The notes below the pieces were generated by a model. The model did not search any database. It was not told where the DNA came from and saw nothing but the letters and a program-made list of their open reading frames with translations. Positions 1-15,200 of a stretch of DNA of 64,000 nt are shown here, in pieces. Made by a program: the position numbers and the translations under genes. The DNA lies in contig NC_060248.1 in the NCBI RefSeq assembly GCF_921293095.1, positions 14,526,744-14,590,743 of the forward strand, written 5' to 3'. How positions within the stretch are numbered: position 1 is the first letter of the stretch; each line of letters begins with the position of its first letter. The DNA comes from Ischnura elegans (taxonomy: Eukaryota; Arthropoda; Insecta; Odonata; Coenagrionidae).

Positions 1-170
1 CTCTAGAAGCCAATCATTCAAGCTCTGAAAGTTCAGTTCTTCCACAAGGAAAGTTCCACTAATTATTCTTAGAATAATTAATAAATACTATTCTCTAAAA
101 TGATTTGAGAAACTTAATTATTCAAATACTTAGTCAATTAGAATTGATAGAACACTAGCCATTTACATAC

Positions 171-289
171 CTTGAGATACTCGAGAACAATGATGTTTGG
201 CACTAACTTAGCCATATTCTGCTCACCACAACCAGTAGGCATTCTGATAAGTTTCATCAAATTGGAAATAGTGTGACCAAGAAGATCTC
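171..289 (-). CDS. TEP exon: thioester motif GCGEQ
   Basis: It encodes residues 925-964. [10 protein letters not shown] is the canonical thioester site, in which Cys945 and Gln948 form the internal beta-cysteinyl-gamma-glutamyl bond. It is followed by [11 protein letters not shown], the first helix of the thioester domain. Donor gtatgt at 170-165; the next exon lies left of the window. Confidence 0.96.
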
Positions 290-3200
290 CTGAGAAAATA
301 TTTATTGCAGAAGAAATACATTAGAAAAAGAATATACAACAAGAATATGATTGATGAGCATACATCAAAATTTTAATTTTTGATGATTCAAAGAAATAAG
401 GCTAGAAAATAACTAAAATCTCCCGATGCATGAGTGGGCACATAAAAAAAAACGAGCACCTACCCAAAGGATTAATCACAAGAGGACCAAGGCTATGAGG
501 TTATGTAAAGCATCGCAAACTATGAATGTGAGACTAAAAGGTAAACTTAGGTGAGGAAAAGCTTAAGCAGATAGAGAAATTCAACCATTTGGGCAGCATA
601 TTGGAGGAAAATGGATATAACAGTAAAGACATCGGGAAGAGACTTGCATTAGCAAAGTAGGAACAGGAGCCCATGAGAGGATCTGGAGAGTAGAGCTTTA
701 TGGTGCAGAAACATGGACACCTGGGAAGGAGGACGAGAGAAGACTGGAGGGATTTAAGATGTAGGTCTGAAGAAGAATGGAGGTGAAGTGGACGGAGAGG
801 ATGAGGCGCTGGATATGGTGGATAAGGAGAGGTAGCTTCTAGATGAGATACAGAGGAGCAGATACAAGGTATGGATGGAGCAAGTGGTGAGAGTGGGAAG
901 GGGATGTTGAAAACAGTGTTAGAGGGTAAAATGTTAAGTAAACGAGGGAGAGGAAGTAAGTGAATAGGATTTTTTGATAGATTGAAAGGGAGAAGGCTTT
1001 ATCGTGAATTGAAGAGGGAACTTCATGAGGCTGTCAGAATACTTCTTAAGTACTTCATGGAATCCTTGCTTAATCATTAGAATACTTTAATATAATCACT
1101 ATAATAATAACTTACATGATAATAGTATTGGGTAAGTGTACACTAATGGGGATCATTAACAACATGTTTACACCTTCCCAAAAAAGACTAGCGCATATTG
1201 TTGGATCGAAAATTCAACCTTGTGAGGTTTCCTGTTAAATTTACCTCTCTGGAGCATGTACCCATTGATAACCTCTGGAGCCAAGCTCTCACTTCTACCA
1301 TAACGTAATACCATGTCATTAATTACTTGATATGAATTAAATAATTTTTTGCCTTCAGTAAAAGGCTGGTGGTCAATATCAATGCATTTTACAAGCTCTT
1401 AGACTTCAATTATCAAGGACATAGCTAAATAAAAACATCACTTGTCAAAAAATTATTGACATGGCAGTTATAAGTTGAACATCTTCAGGAGGCCTAGAAT
1501 AAATTCCCTGGCCAAGGCAATTAATTTTTTGGGATGGAATTTTTGCACTTAAAAAGATGAATTTAAATTGACTCCATACTTGACTACTCACCTACAGCAG
1601 ATACAGATATCACTTCTGAATTGGCCACAAAATTGTGAGGTAGATCCACAGACACATTGGCAGAGTATGACTTGGCATATCGCAAGTCCACAAAGAACGC
1701 CTTGTTCATGTGCACAGTTTCTCCTTCAGGCTACAGAGATACAAAATGAACATGAATTAATAGGTTTGCATAGGTAAATGATCTCCATCTAATAGTATTG
1801 TACATCCAATTGGAAAGAATACATCTATGAAGCATGGTTTATTTCTAAACCCATACCTCACGAGTGGGCCAATTTACCTTCACAAGCAATCTCCTAGTTT
1901 TTGAGTCTCTCAATGATGTGGATGTGGTGGCATACACTTTGATGTCAATTTCTCCAATTTGCTTTGGCTTTGCCATGAAAACAGAAACAACAGTCGATGA
2001 AGGCCTCACCATGACCACAGTTTTCTTCTCCAACAAACCTGTTCAGGAGATGAGAATGGAAAGAATTGTTCATAACAGCTAACCCCCGACTATCTATCCC
2101 ATTGACAGCCTCCAAATCATTTGGCAGTGCCATGTGAAGGAAATAAGCTGATTAAAAATCATTGGCTAAACTAAAAGAATCTAAGAAGGTACTCAAAGCC
2201 CAAGGGCACATTATAAACAACTAGTGCACTTGATGCTGCGTTAAAAACAATAACCTTACATGCATTACAATAACATCCTTTAAGGTTCTCTTTATTTTTA
2301 GAAATTGGATACAATCACAGAGAGCCATTTCTGGCAAATACAAAGGATGAGACATCATTATGATATTGCTTCGGCCAAAAATTCATTTCCAAGCAATGAA
2401 GTGTGAGCTGAAAATCCCCGAGCTCATAAAAACTATAGATGTGCGAATAGTATCCGCAAATACTCGAATGCTAGAAAGTATTCGCTTTCGAGATCTCAAA
2501 TAATTATGCTGAAGGTACAACCTCGAATACTTTGAATTTCATGCCTTACACTGTCGCACGCACGTCGTTGTTATTTGACTCGGAAAAATGTAGAGAAGTC
2601 TAGTAGTTTAGTGCATGCAGCGCCTACGAACTACATCAAATTTGCGGATTTAGAGCGGTGAAAAGAGCTGGACATGGGGAACTGAAAATGATCGGGTGAA
2701 AACATCCGAAAATCCCTGGTTTCCCCCACCAGGAGAACCTCAGTGCCGTGGGATAGTAACTACGTAGCACAATTCCCAAAATCCGCTACCCCCTCCATCC
2801 ATCAGCCCTCGGCCCCTCCTCCTAAGACACTTTCCTCCTCTCCGAAATCAAACAAAAGTCCCAAGCTCGCACAGGGTTCGTATTACGAAGATCATAAATC
2901 AAAAGCTTCAAAAGAAAATATCAAGTTACAGGAGAATAATAGAATCGTGTTTCACCCTTCCCTCTTTCTCCCCACTGACCTTTTCTGCCTACCTGCGTCG
3001 AAGTTCCCCATTTCTGGAGGTCAACTGCTGCATGAGTCATCTATTAGCCCAATGACTTTCGGCAATTGATATTATACCTTTATTGGATTAAAATATTAGT
3101 AATGTCCACATAATTTAAAAAAGAATAAGACCAAACACGACGTATTTCTGACTTTATTTAAGCATTTTACGCAAAATAATAAATGTTGGAAAGACGAAGA

Positions 3201-6200
3201 AATACGACGGAGACATCCTGGCAAAACTCTAAATCCTCGCAGCTGAGCTTCTCGGAAGTTGATGCCATATTTTTTTCCGAAAACATATATCAAGTTACAA
3301 TGTATGAGTTATGCTGTAAATCTCTATTGTCATAGTCACAGACGAAGGAATATTTTCTCAGGATATTTGGTTCCTTCCTGCTGGAAATTTGAATTCATCT
3401 GCTATCTCATGAGAACTTCGAAAGATGGACTGAAAATAATTGAAGAAGAAGAAAATCCGGTGGAGAAGCGTGTGCATTTTGGAAAATGCCTCGGATTGTC
3501 CGCTAGCACTTAACAGTAGGAGTGGGGGTAAAGCGAGCTACCTGATGAAAATAAGAAGTTGGATGAAGCAGAGTATCAGATGGGCGTGCCGCTGAAAAGG
3601 CGTTTGGTAGATAAGAATGTATACATCAGACAGAAATCCATCGTAGCAGTGTAAATGCCGTGACGGCATGCAATCATTATTTTGCAAGGTGGTGAGTCCC
3701 CGTAGAATAGTTTAAAGAGATGTTAGTTGAATCAACAATATGCCCAATTGTTTCCATAAAATTAAAATATTCCATTAATCAGCTAAATTCCTGTTTGAAT
3801 GCTTTAAAGGAAATCACAACTACTCGCCAAAATCTTGTGTTTCCTGCTGCATAGGCAACCAAGTCAAACATTCCAGCATTCATCGTTTATAGTATTCGAG
3901 GTACTCAAAATTCGAGGCATTCGAATATTCGAGCAATGATTTAATATTCAAATTCGATATTCGAGTTCAAGAAATCTGCTATTCAACCCATCTCTAATAA
4001 AAACACTTCTAACCTAAGCATCTGTAACAAACAAAGCAATGAATACAGCTGAAAATTTTATCATTTTTCGGGGGCATATGTACTAACATAATAATAAAAA
4101 ATGTTGACAATTAAACTTGGAGGAAATTTAAAGTTTTAGTGCCCATTATTTTCTGAAAACACCTCATACACTTCTGAGAAACACGGAAGTCTGAAGTTGT
4201 TCATTTTACACAGCATAACCCCTCACTCCACAACCTCCTCCTCCTCCTAACTCCTTCACCAGAATTTCCCAGCCTTCAAGCAACAATGGCTGTCCAGTGT
4301 CCACCCTCTCTCATCTTCCCACTCTCAAAACTCCTTCACCGTTTAATTCCAACTTCCCACCCCCTCCCTCTCCTTTCCCCTCGCCTGACAACCCCCCCCC
4401 CAACATCCTTAACCCACCAACTCCCCCTTCCTATTCGAGAATCCCGACAAGCAATACGCCAACTATCAGCCGAATTTGAAAGTAGAGCTCCGAGGATACC
4501 AAGCACTTACCTAAGGAAATCACATTGACAAATCACTGGGATTTTTGAGTATTTTCTGATTTTTCTAATTATATTTGTGGTAATATGCTATCACAACGTC
4601 GCAATTAATACGTTAAATACATTCATAATAATTTACAATGCCTTTTAGTTGCCATTCATTGCAAAAAATCATCATTTACTGTGACAGTGGTTTGAAGGTT
4701 TATGCTGCTTAAGGTAGCCAACGTATTAGACTTTTATTTTCTACCCTAAGAAGAAGTGTTTTTTTATCGGTGTCCCGTAATTATGGTCATTAGAAAGTCT
4801 TTCAGTAATTGCCGCGAGCTATTATAAGCTATTTCAGCTATATTTATTAATCCCTGAATATTTAATGCAATTTGAGGTTGCTCCAAAAATCGAAATACCT
4901 CATCAAAACATAGAAAATCTTCCTTAATATTTTCTACTTAAATATTCGCGGTGGCTCGACGATTCATCCCCTTGCACCTATGTTATCATCACAACAACAT
5001 CCTCAATGTGTCGGCCATATTGGCAAATGACGTCAACGCCTTCAGCGCCGCCATCGGTGATTTGAGTCTCGAATACAAACCAGTGTGCAAATTGTACCTT
5101 AAAATGTGAACAGTGTTTGCAAGATAGAAGATTAGAGAAGGAAAAATGTTTAATGCCTTAAAAAATATAATTGCCAAATGCAAAAAAAGAAACATGCAAA
5201 TAAACTCACTGGTAAATTTCTTCTCACTGTTTTCAATGAACTCCAAATAACCCTCTGAATTATCAAGGGACAGATCTACATTTACGTCTTGATTCATATT
5301 GTTTGTCACAGCCACAGAAACTGCAATCACCTCTCCAAGAATAGCTGAGCGGGGGAAATCCACGTTGATGTAGAATGGCCGCTTCCCAATGATCTGAAGG
5401 AAAAACATACATTTTACCTTAAATCAATAGCATGACTCATTATATAAATTGGCAAGAAGTTAGAACTTAAAACACATTACAGCAAACGATCATCTCGGCT
5501 AAAGATGGGGAGAGGCGGCACAAATAATAAGAAAACAAATATGTAACCCAAACTTTCACTTTCATTTCATATTATTTTAAAATCCACGTAAATCAAACAA
5601 TTTATTATTACTGTCAGGTAAGAATATATCTCTTCACAAACAGATTTATTATTATTTATGCACATTGCCTGTTATTTTAGGTTGCTTTCCGGAATCATTC
5701 ATAGCTATCTTTTCCCAACCGTGATCTTATTAGCAGTGATAACATGATTGTATTCATATTCCTACTGCTCCATGTAATACCTGGTTTCTGAAAACCGAAC
5801 ACCCATGGCTGCAAGATCACGGATTCAGAAAATTGGTTTGCACAAATCCTTCGAAATCACTGTGAAACCTCGGAAACTACACTGTCAGGCACGTCACTGC
5901 ATAGTCGCATCTCATGCAAGTTGCCCGTTATGCAATTGCTGCGGGACACAGTTCCATGATCACTGAACGCAATCATGCACCGTGATGTTTCGTTGATCAC
6001 CCCATCGCACAGCTGCGATTATAGGAAACCTGAACTTTTGTCAATTTGTCTATGCAGGCGAGTGCCTCGCTATGACTCATGCTGTCTCTTCTTCTTCTTC
6101 CCCCACTGCCTTCACTTCTACTACATATTCCCTTCCTCTCTAGTTTGACCTAGACTGGTCACAAAGTACAGTGGAACCTCGTTAAAGCGAGTACGGGCTA

Positions 6201-9200
6201 TAGCGACACCCCCGCTATTACGAGAGATAGCCGATGCACCGTCAATTGACCCTATAATAAGCGTGTTAAAAAATTCGTTTTTACGAGACCCTTTCGGTGT
6301 TGGCTCTCGCCATAGCGAGGGTTTCACCGCCGGAAGACTTTCATGAAGACTCCTTAAACTCTGTAATTGCTGGCGATCTGTTAGAAATGAAGTTAATGGA
6401 GTGCTCAGTCTCAAATTTATGTGGTAAACTGTCGTTCGATAAATATAATGATGACGAAACAATGTTTGCATGACTTTTATTCAGTGCGGCGCTTATAAAT
6501 TGTTTGAATAGGTAGTCGTTATTTGAGTAAGGAAATTTAGTGATGCAAAAAAACATCGCCTTTCGTCTGGTTTTATGCTTACGTTTATCGGATAGATGTT
6601 TATCTGTCGCCGCACCACTCCTGTTCCTGTATATATGTTCGCAACAGGTATATTGGCTATCATTTGCTCCACCTCCGGTAAAGCGACAATTCGCTATAGC
6701 GAGTGTTTATTAGTGCACCGTGGGGTGTCGTTATATCGAGGTTTCACTGTAAATATGTCCGAGTGCGACAAAATCTCCCGTTCCCTTGGGCCATATTCAA
6801 CCGAATCCAAGGTCACACTAATAATTGCACATTAGCAATTCGAAATATACAATTATAGATGATAGCCAACATATCACTTAATTTGTGAATGGTTAACAAA
6901 TGAAGAGTCAAAAGTAAATAAAATAATTCCATTTCACGAAGGGGATTCTAATAGAAATAATAAGTCTGGTGTAGCCTTGCATTAAAATGCAAACATCCTG
7001 GTGCTTTTGCGTCCGATTAATTTTTTTTTATACAGATCGCAGAAAACATCAAAGTGTTAAAAGTCATGCACGGATAGACTGCATCCAGATAATCGGGAGT
7101 CTGCTGTACTTGGTGACTGGTTGTGCATTGAGAATCAAAGAAAACAACATACCATTGAGTCTTCAATTCTGAGACCCTGAACTCACAATAATCGACTGCA
7201 CGTCACTAAGCTGCTGAGCACATGAATTGCATAAACTAATAGGCATCATAATATGCCTTTTTTCCTCAAGAAAGTCTGCAAAATTTTACTAGTTGTTTTA
7301 TGTTTCAGATATCCTTGAGAGGATTACAAGTGCAATTAATCAATAGCTTTCGATAATGTAGGTTGCATTTTCCGGGTTTCACCGCGTCGTGGTTGCGTTG
7401 GTGACAACAGTTTCTCCTGCATTCCAGCAGGCGTCTTCAGGTCGAAGTGATTATGCCGTGTTTTGGCCGCCGTTATATAGGCAGCCCAGTGGTGTAGGTT
7501 CTCCCTGATTGGTCGCCTTGCGGCCAATAGCGTAGGGGTATGGGGCGAAGAGTCTCTTCCTCTTGTTAGCAGCCAACTCCACAGTACATGGAATGCTGGC
7601 CTGCTGGAATGCAGGAGAAACTGTTGTCACCAACGCAACCACGACGCAGTGAAACCCAGAAAATGCAACCTAAATTACCAGCGCACCACGGAAGCCTTTG
7701 CACCAACTTCATAGCTTTTGATGACTGCTAATTTGCGGGTTCTCCAGCTGCGTCTGTCGTTTATGTCGGTCAACCATAAATGACAGACGCGGCTGGAGAA
7801 CCTGAAAATTAGCAGTCATTGTGAACAATGCCATGGAAACCTACGCACGAATCAATAGCTTTATCTTGTATAAGTAATAAAATTAACATCTACAAGTAAA
7901 AAGACAAATAACTACGATGAATTATTCTCTATTGCACAATCTTATGATTAACAATGCTTCTCCAAGCAACACAAACCTTGATTTCCTTGCGGAGCAGGCC
8001 AATGCCACTAACAGGGTCTAACGAGAGAGCAGACACAACCCACGATGTCATGCTGTCAGGAAGCGTGCGACGTATGGTCACCTTCCCATCAGCTCTGCAG
8101 TAGCAAAAGAAAATAGAGAAAAGGAATGAGCATACTACGGAGGACGAGTAAGAAATGAGAATGTATCCTTTAATTCAGATCCACCAGACCTGATATGTCA
8201 CAAAAGGAATCAATTATGTACATAATGTCATGCTAAACCCAAATAACTATGAAATTTTACCCTTTTAATGCAATGCTCTAAGACACTATTCAAACATTAG
8301 AGATTAATATTTTATATTGAAAGACTCAAGGCCTTTGTAACTGGAAATTATTTTTGGGGTTATTCATATGTTTACGATAAAATACAGCCTACGTTTCTTC
8401 TACCTTGCGGTACACTTCTTCAGGACAAATACACAATGGAATGCCAAGCATCAATTTATAGCTCCATGGAGTGGCAAGGAAAAGATAATTGGTAGAGAAC
8501 ATTCTTAGATATTCTTTCTTTTTCTCTCCGAGGCTTTTGCTGCATTGCTGCAATGCCATATTCAACTGCTCTGCAGACAATGATGCAGTTTTATATGTTG
8601 GCTATGAAATTTTGTGGTCAATGCAGGTCACATCACATACAAAAAGCGTCAGCTACATTTTAAAACAAACACAAACTCCAAAAACATTTGAAAATAATTT
8701 ATGGAACACAAAAGTTTCACCAATTCAACAGCCTCAGTTCTAAACCAAAAAAGTATGTAATTGTAATTTCAAAGAAAATTCAATTCACAAAGCACAACCT
8801 CAAGGCATCAGTGGTGTAAGAGGTGGTCAGATGTCATACCAACTTTCCACTTTAATATCCCTGACCTTTCCCTGATTCTCAGACCTAATTTTTCAAAATT
8901 TCCTGACTTTATATTAATGGCAAAGCAATCATTTATGGCATTTAATTGAAAAATTTTGCTAGGTATACTGAAAAATAAATCCAAACAGTAGCAGTTTTAG
9001 CAACTAAAGCTACTTGACTACTAAGCCACTTAAGGCAACTTGACTTTATTTCCAAATCAAGTCAAGCAGCTTTAAGTAGGACCTACCCTGTGAAACTGAG
9101 CCAGGACAGCAACTAAACATCCATCTTTCTCCACAAATACATTGAGCCCAACTATAACATATGTAACATCTTTTTGCTGTGTCTCTGGAATTTTTCCCAC

Positions 9201-12200
9201 ACCATAATCTAATTTCCCTGAAATCTCCATGACTTCCAGTACCAAATTTCATTTCCCTGACCAGCATGAACCAAAACAGTAAAGCAGAGCAGCAGGATAT
9301 GATGGCAAAGGGAGAACACAAATAGCTCCATTCAGTCCTTCTATCGTCAACACACAGTTCCCTTCAGGTAGAGGAAATTCAGCAGCAAATAAAGCAATAC
9401 ATGGACATAGAAGTCTCCTACAAGATATATGTAAGAGCTTGTTTCGATACCTCATGAAAAAAAGAAAAATATTTTCACTCCAGTGTGGCAGGACACCCAC
9501 ATTTCCATCTAGCAGAGTTGTCATCTTTCAGAAGAATAATACAACTAGATTTGAACACATGAAAGGCAATGCTACAATGACAGTAACTGGGTTAAAACTG
9601 ATTCAACAAGGTAAGGGTCAACATGATACATATGTACTAACCCAGATGAAACGTTGGTGAAAAACCACGTGTTGGCAGGCTCTGATATGAGGTGCACCCG
9701 GGGTCTGTAGTTCCAAGTTGGCGCAGGGATGCGAGAGAAAGCGTAGGGGCCGGCCAAATGAGGCCGCGTGGCGCCAAATGTGGGGCTGGACCCCCCACTC
9801 CCAAGCCCAGCCACAAACAAAGGCTGATCCTTGGGGTTGGCTGCAATGAGGAAACAGACACAGATGCATTCAAGTGACTCAGGAACAACCAGCCCACTAT
9901 ATCTCCGCTCCTTACATACATCCCATCTCTTATGTAGCCCTTCTCCTATGAAAGAAGTCGTCTCTCCACAATGCCTCAACATTCTCGAGGTGGCAGCAAC
10001 TGCTTGAAGGTAATGGAGTTAGCACGTAGTTCCAATTTTTGCTACGCCAATACATATACTCATACACCCATGCCTCACTTAGTGCACTGTTGATTAGCAT
10101 AATTTCGATATAGCACAAATTCGTTCCTCGGGGAACATCCCAACACTGCTTAGACTTATCAAATAACCTTAAAACTTTCTCTTGATAAAATATGAACTTG
10201 CGCCAAGTTTTAGAAATCCCAGTTTAGACGAATGTTAAAGGTCAATTTTACCCACATTTGAAAAAGGCCAGATGATGCCCATCCAAGTGATGCCATTCCA
10301 AGTGACGTCACAGGGACCTAGATTCTATAGGAGTAGAGAGAAGTTTTACATCATCTGAGATTACCAATGCATGCATGAGGCACAGAGCTCAGGGAGACAT
10401 TTCTTAATAATCACCAATTAAAAGTGCCTGAGGTCAGAAAGTTTCCTTCGTTTGATAGGGTATTAATAATCCTTATTTAAGCCAAGCGCTACCTGCTAGC
10501 TGGGTACTCTGCCACCTGCTAGCGGCGCTCATAGCCTCACCCCAAGGTCACCTCACACTGCGGCAGCGGGAACCAGAATGACGTTACACAGGCAATAAAA
10601 AAATAATAGAAAAACCACCCTATTATGACAATATTCTTGCTCTATTGAATCTTTTCTCTCTAGCTGTTCGGAAAAAGCAGGCTGGTATTAATTTCCTACA
10701 TGCAATTCTGAATGATAACTCAGTTTTTACGAATTATTACCACTGATTTCCCTTCAAAGAAATTTATTCACTGATTTAAAGCCTTGCAGAAATTCCTATC
10801 AGAGTGGCAGCCTTAGGGTAGGGTGAGAGACGGCTGCTTGGCCATACTCTTATCCCATAGTCACTCTCATTGGTTAACTCTTTGTTGATGCTCTCTGGCT
10901 TTACGTAGTGATCTCTACATCTTACTCGAGGAACTCAAACTCCTGCCAACAATTAAAACCAACGTACACTGCAGGGGCCATTGTTCAATACAGGGGAAGG
11001 CCAAGTGGACAATCAGGAGAAATTTCTGGATTAATAATACCGTATTTCTCCGAATATAGTCCCCCCCCCCCCCTAATTTTGAGGCATCAGTTTTGGGAAA
11101 AGTTAAATAAATGCATTTGAATATAGTCCCCCCCTTTACTTTTACAACTTTTACCACAGGCATTTTTGAAAAAAAGGGGGGACTTCATTCAGACATATAA
11201 GGTACAAGTTTGGAAAAAACAGCAATTTTACTCACCAATAACTGGCGGCCTGTACCACTGCCCATTACTCAGTATTACAGCAGCATACTTCTGCAAGGAA
11301 AATTTGCGATTGAGAAATAGAGGCCAACCAAATAGTTTAAAATTACAAGTGCACAATGAAGTTAACTCACATCAAATAAGTCCCCATCTTTTTCAGGAGA
11401 TGAGTAAAAGTAACTGCTACTATCCAAAATGGATTGGAATTGAGAACCAGTGGCTTCACTTGATCCTCCTGAATACGATTCAACCTCTGCCAAAATCAAA
11501 ACCTGGAAAAAAAATTATATGGTAAGTCAAGTAGGCTTTGATGAATTTCTCAACAATAAGTTGGTATTAGATAATGTTGTTCAACAGCTGCCCTGAAGAC
11601 AGTGCAATAGGAAGCATCACCAAACAAATGCCAAATCTTGTGGAAATCACAAGTAGACTCCTCTACTAACTTCCCTCAAAATAAATCATAAGAGCTGAGT
11701 CTAGGGTAGAAAACAAGAAGAATAAAATCGCAACTTTCACATAAAATTTTGCGAAGCAATTATTTTGATGGCTAATTTTCTCATCATGTGGCTGGATATT
11801 TTAAGAGTCCATCGCTCAAATCTCAAAAAGGATATGTAGGGAAGGGAACGGTTCCATGGTCATGCTTTTTTAAGGGATAGGGGAAAATGCATTCAGTGGA
11901 GTGAGATTATGAATAGGAAATGAAGGACGAAATATGAAGATACTATTAACAAAGTGAAAAAATTTCAATACGTCAGACAGAAACTACAAAATTATACTTA
12001 CGGGTGAGAGATTGTAGTCATTTCCAAGCATGTTTACTTCTTCATCGACACCCATGATAGCCATGTGTGAGTAAGGTTTGGCAAAAAAGGTCATTGTCAC
12101 CTCAGATCCAGGTCTCGATTCAACTTGTGGGCTCATGTTGACAGTCACCTGCAAAAATTAGATTTCTATTCATACAACATAAATGAAAATTACTTCCAGA

Positions 12201-15200
12201 AATCCAACATAAAAAAAATACGAAAAATAGTCAACAGGAGAAACAACACTTGGATATATTGAGGAATACATTTTTACGAAATTGAAATTATCATAAATGG
12301 CGCTGGGCATATAGCTTTAGTTCCATGAAGATATATCAAATCATCCAATCAGTTCATGCCCAGTAAATGATGTCGGTAGTAAGACAATTTAAGTGCTTAC
12401 AAAGTTTTGCAAAGTGTTGGCGAACTTCACGTTCAACGCAGCAGCCACAATTTCTTGAGTGCCAGGTGCGACAAAGAATGCGATGACACGAGCCACGGGT
12501 GCCATTGCCAACGTGGCGAGGAATTTCACCGAGACGCTCTTGGGAGCGGGGAGGAAATTCTGCGGGAGTGTCCTCGTGACCAACACTTCCCCTCGCCCCA
12601 TCACCACATAGGTCACAGCGGGCAGGCCGACCGACGAAACTATCTCCACCTCCACCTCCTCATTCACCTGCAACACAAATCAAATTCAACAATGCTAACG
12701 ATTGCTACCTCCAAAAGACAGCAAATGATGCACTAGTTAGATATAACGAAAAAAATTTGTAAAAACACATAAAAAATGTGAGATTCCACGTATTCGTTTA
12801 TTCTGATTCCGACTCTGTTCTTGGCAAATGTTCTTGGTTATTAGTTAAGTGATTCACTTTAATTCGCTGATTTTCAAAAGCTATCAATGATTTTTTGCTA
12901 TGGTATTTTTTAACTGCCTAAAGTAAAACATCAAGTCATCTCACAAGCAATTGGATTTCCTCTTATGGATGCCATTTAAATCTGCTATAGAAGTTTCCAT
13001 ATTGCCGTTAGTATAGATTATTACGATGCCAATTCTTGTTGGTTTTGTTCCGATTTCAGTTCCAAGCTCAAGAACTGCTAGATGGAGAACAGATAAAACC
13101 AACCCATTCCTATTTAAAATTATATTACATAATAGCAAAAGGTGATAGGGTCTTTCACTCAGACTTGGAATGGCAGTTCATGAAAATAACTGGGTAAATA
13201 GAAGGGAAAGATGAGTAGATGCACTGAATTTTTGAATGTACATGAGTAACTGTGAAACTATGAGTACAGTTTATTAAAACAATATGCATTCATATCCATA
13301 GTCATTATAAATTGTGAAAACTATGCCCTCCCACAGTTCCTCGTGGCAACCACAGACTCAATATGCACCCTCAAGAACTTCACAAAAGAAATATGAAAAA
13401 TATGAGGTCAAAAGATTAAAAATTTTTAAAATGTTATCTCTTCCTAAGTCCATATATGATCATTTATTCTCAGAAGTCAAAGGGGATTTTTAAAAAAGGG
13501 ATTTATCAACTGGTGCCTCATAAATAATGACATCAATAGCATACTGGAAGACCATAGTCACCTTTAAATTCTTGAAGATAATAAAAATAGGAAACAGAAG
13601 AAAATATAAATTTGGACTTCCAGAGGAGAGGAATGCCATGACGAACAGCCTATTGTGCTACATATTTGCCTACCTTTGGTTCCCTAGTTTTCAGTTTCAG
13701 CTGCATGTAAGACCGGCTGGGTGAGAGAGACGGATGAACAGTGGCCTGAAGCAGATTGGCATCTGGATATTCTGCCTACAAAGACAAGAATCCTTGAAAA
13801 GTGACGGACCATAAGTGCTACAGACAAACATATTAATCAGCTTCTCAATATACAGTTGGAAATCTGCTCACAAAAATAAAAAATACTGAGCTCATTCATA
13901 AAAAGATCAAAATTCTTATGGGTATTTTACATAACACACACCCTAAATTACATCCTTACATAACTCTTCTCCTCCTTAGCAGAGATTTTTATAATAAGGA
14001 TACTGTATACATGCTTAATTGGGCATTAAATACAAATGGAAAGAGATAAGACATGATTTATTTGAAAAACGAAACAGTGAATAATGAAGGTATTAAAGAA
14101 AGCAGAAGAAAAATAAACTAAAATATTGTCTCACCAGAGTTAAATTATTGCCCATTATTATTTTTCAGATTATTCTGAATTCACAAATGTACTTACGTAC
14201 ATGTTACTTAAATAATTAAAGAAATAACAAAAATCTAGTGATGGGTCAAATATTTGATCCCTGGATTCAATTTAACCTCAAATTAGTCTAGAATTTTGTC
14301 AGATCCTCGAATCCCTGCCCTATAAGCACTTTTTTTATTAGAGAAAATAAAAGAATCACAGCAGGTATTCCAACCCATTGACTCCTTTAAAGCAATCCAA
14401 ATAATTGATGAGATTGGATAATCAAAATTTCATTACAATGAAATTCTTCAATTACTCTTAAGTTAGTTCCTCATCAGTGATGTACTTGAATAGATCTTAA
14501 ATCATCCCCTATTTCTTTCCCCACCCTGTTTTGCCCACTCTGGGTGACTCAGAAGCATTCCAGAGTGTCTCTTGGCACAGAGAATAGCACTGTCGAGTCA
14601 GATGAAGCACGCAGTGGCAGATGTGTATTAGCACCACTTGGCAATCTACATGCAGCTACACACCCAATCCTCCAAAACACTTCAATGCCATGTGTTTTGT
14701 GGAAATTTAGACAATATGTTACTTTTCCCAGGTTTCTCAGCTGTATAATAAGAATGATTCAGCTTATTTGTAAATTAAATATTTTCATGGAATCATTTTG
14801 AGTATCTTCAGCCAGCCAGTTTATCCTTGTTAAGCTTTGCCATCACTAATTTGTCCACTTACCTAAGTGAGTTTTAAGAAGGTTACTTCAGCCAGCAAAG
14901 ACTTGCTAAAATGAATGCCCAAGGATCCCCCAAATGACAAGAGCCATCTTTCATCTCATATTAAGAATGTATGAAGAAGGCTCCTTACCTCAATCTCAAA
15001 GAGGGCCGAGGCGTTGGCTTCGAGTGGGGGGTCAAAGCTGAGCTCCACCATTCCCGCTTCATTGAGTGGGTGCAAACTCTCCGAGAGCTCCTCTCCCGTG
15101 AAACCAGCCTTCACCTTCACAGCACTCTTCTGTCCCTCCAACCGCCCTCCGTCAAATTTGGTCACCTTGAGCTGGAAAACAAGCACCATTTCAACTTCCA

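Noticed and set aside
2743-3069. ORF of 108 codons that could be a transposase
   Set aside because: It is low-complexity (Ser/Pro/Lys), and its counterpart in the second element copy is disrupted differently. No hAT dimerisation or BED-finger motif is visible.
8815-9245. Recurring ccctgacc/tccctga phrases suggesting another MITE
   Set aside because: The phrases are mostly direct rather than inverted, and no ends or target duplication could be set.
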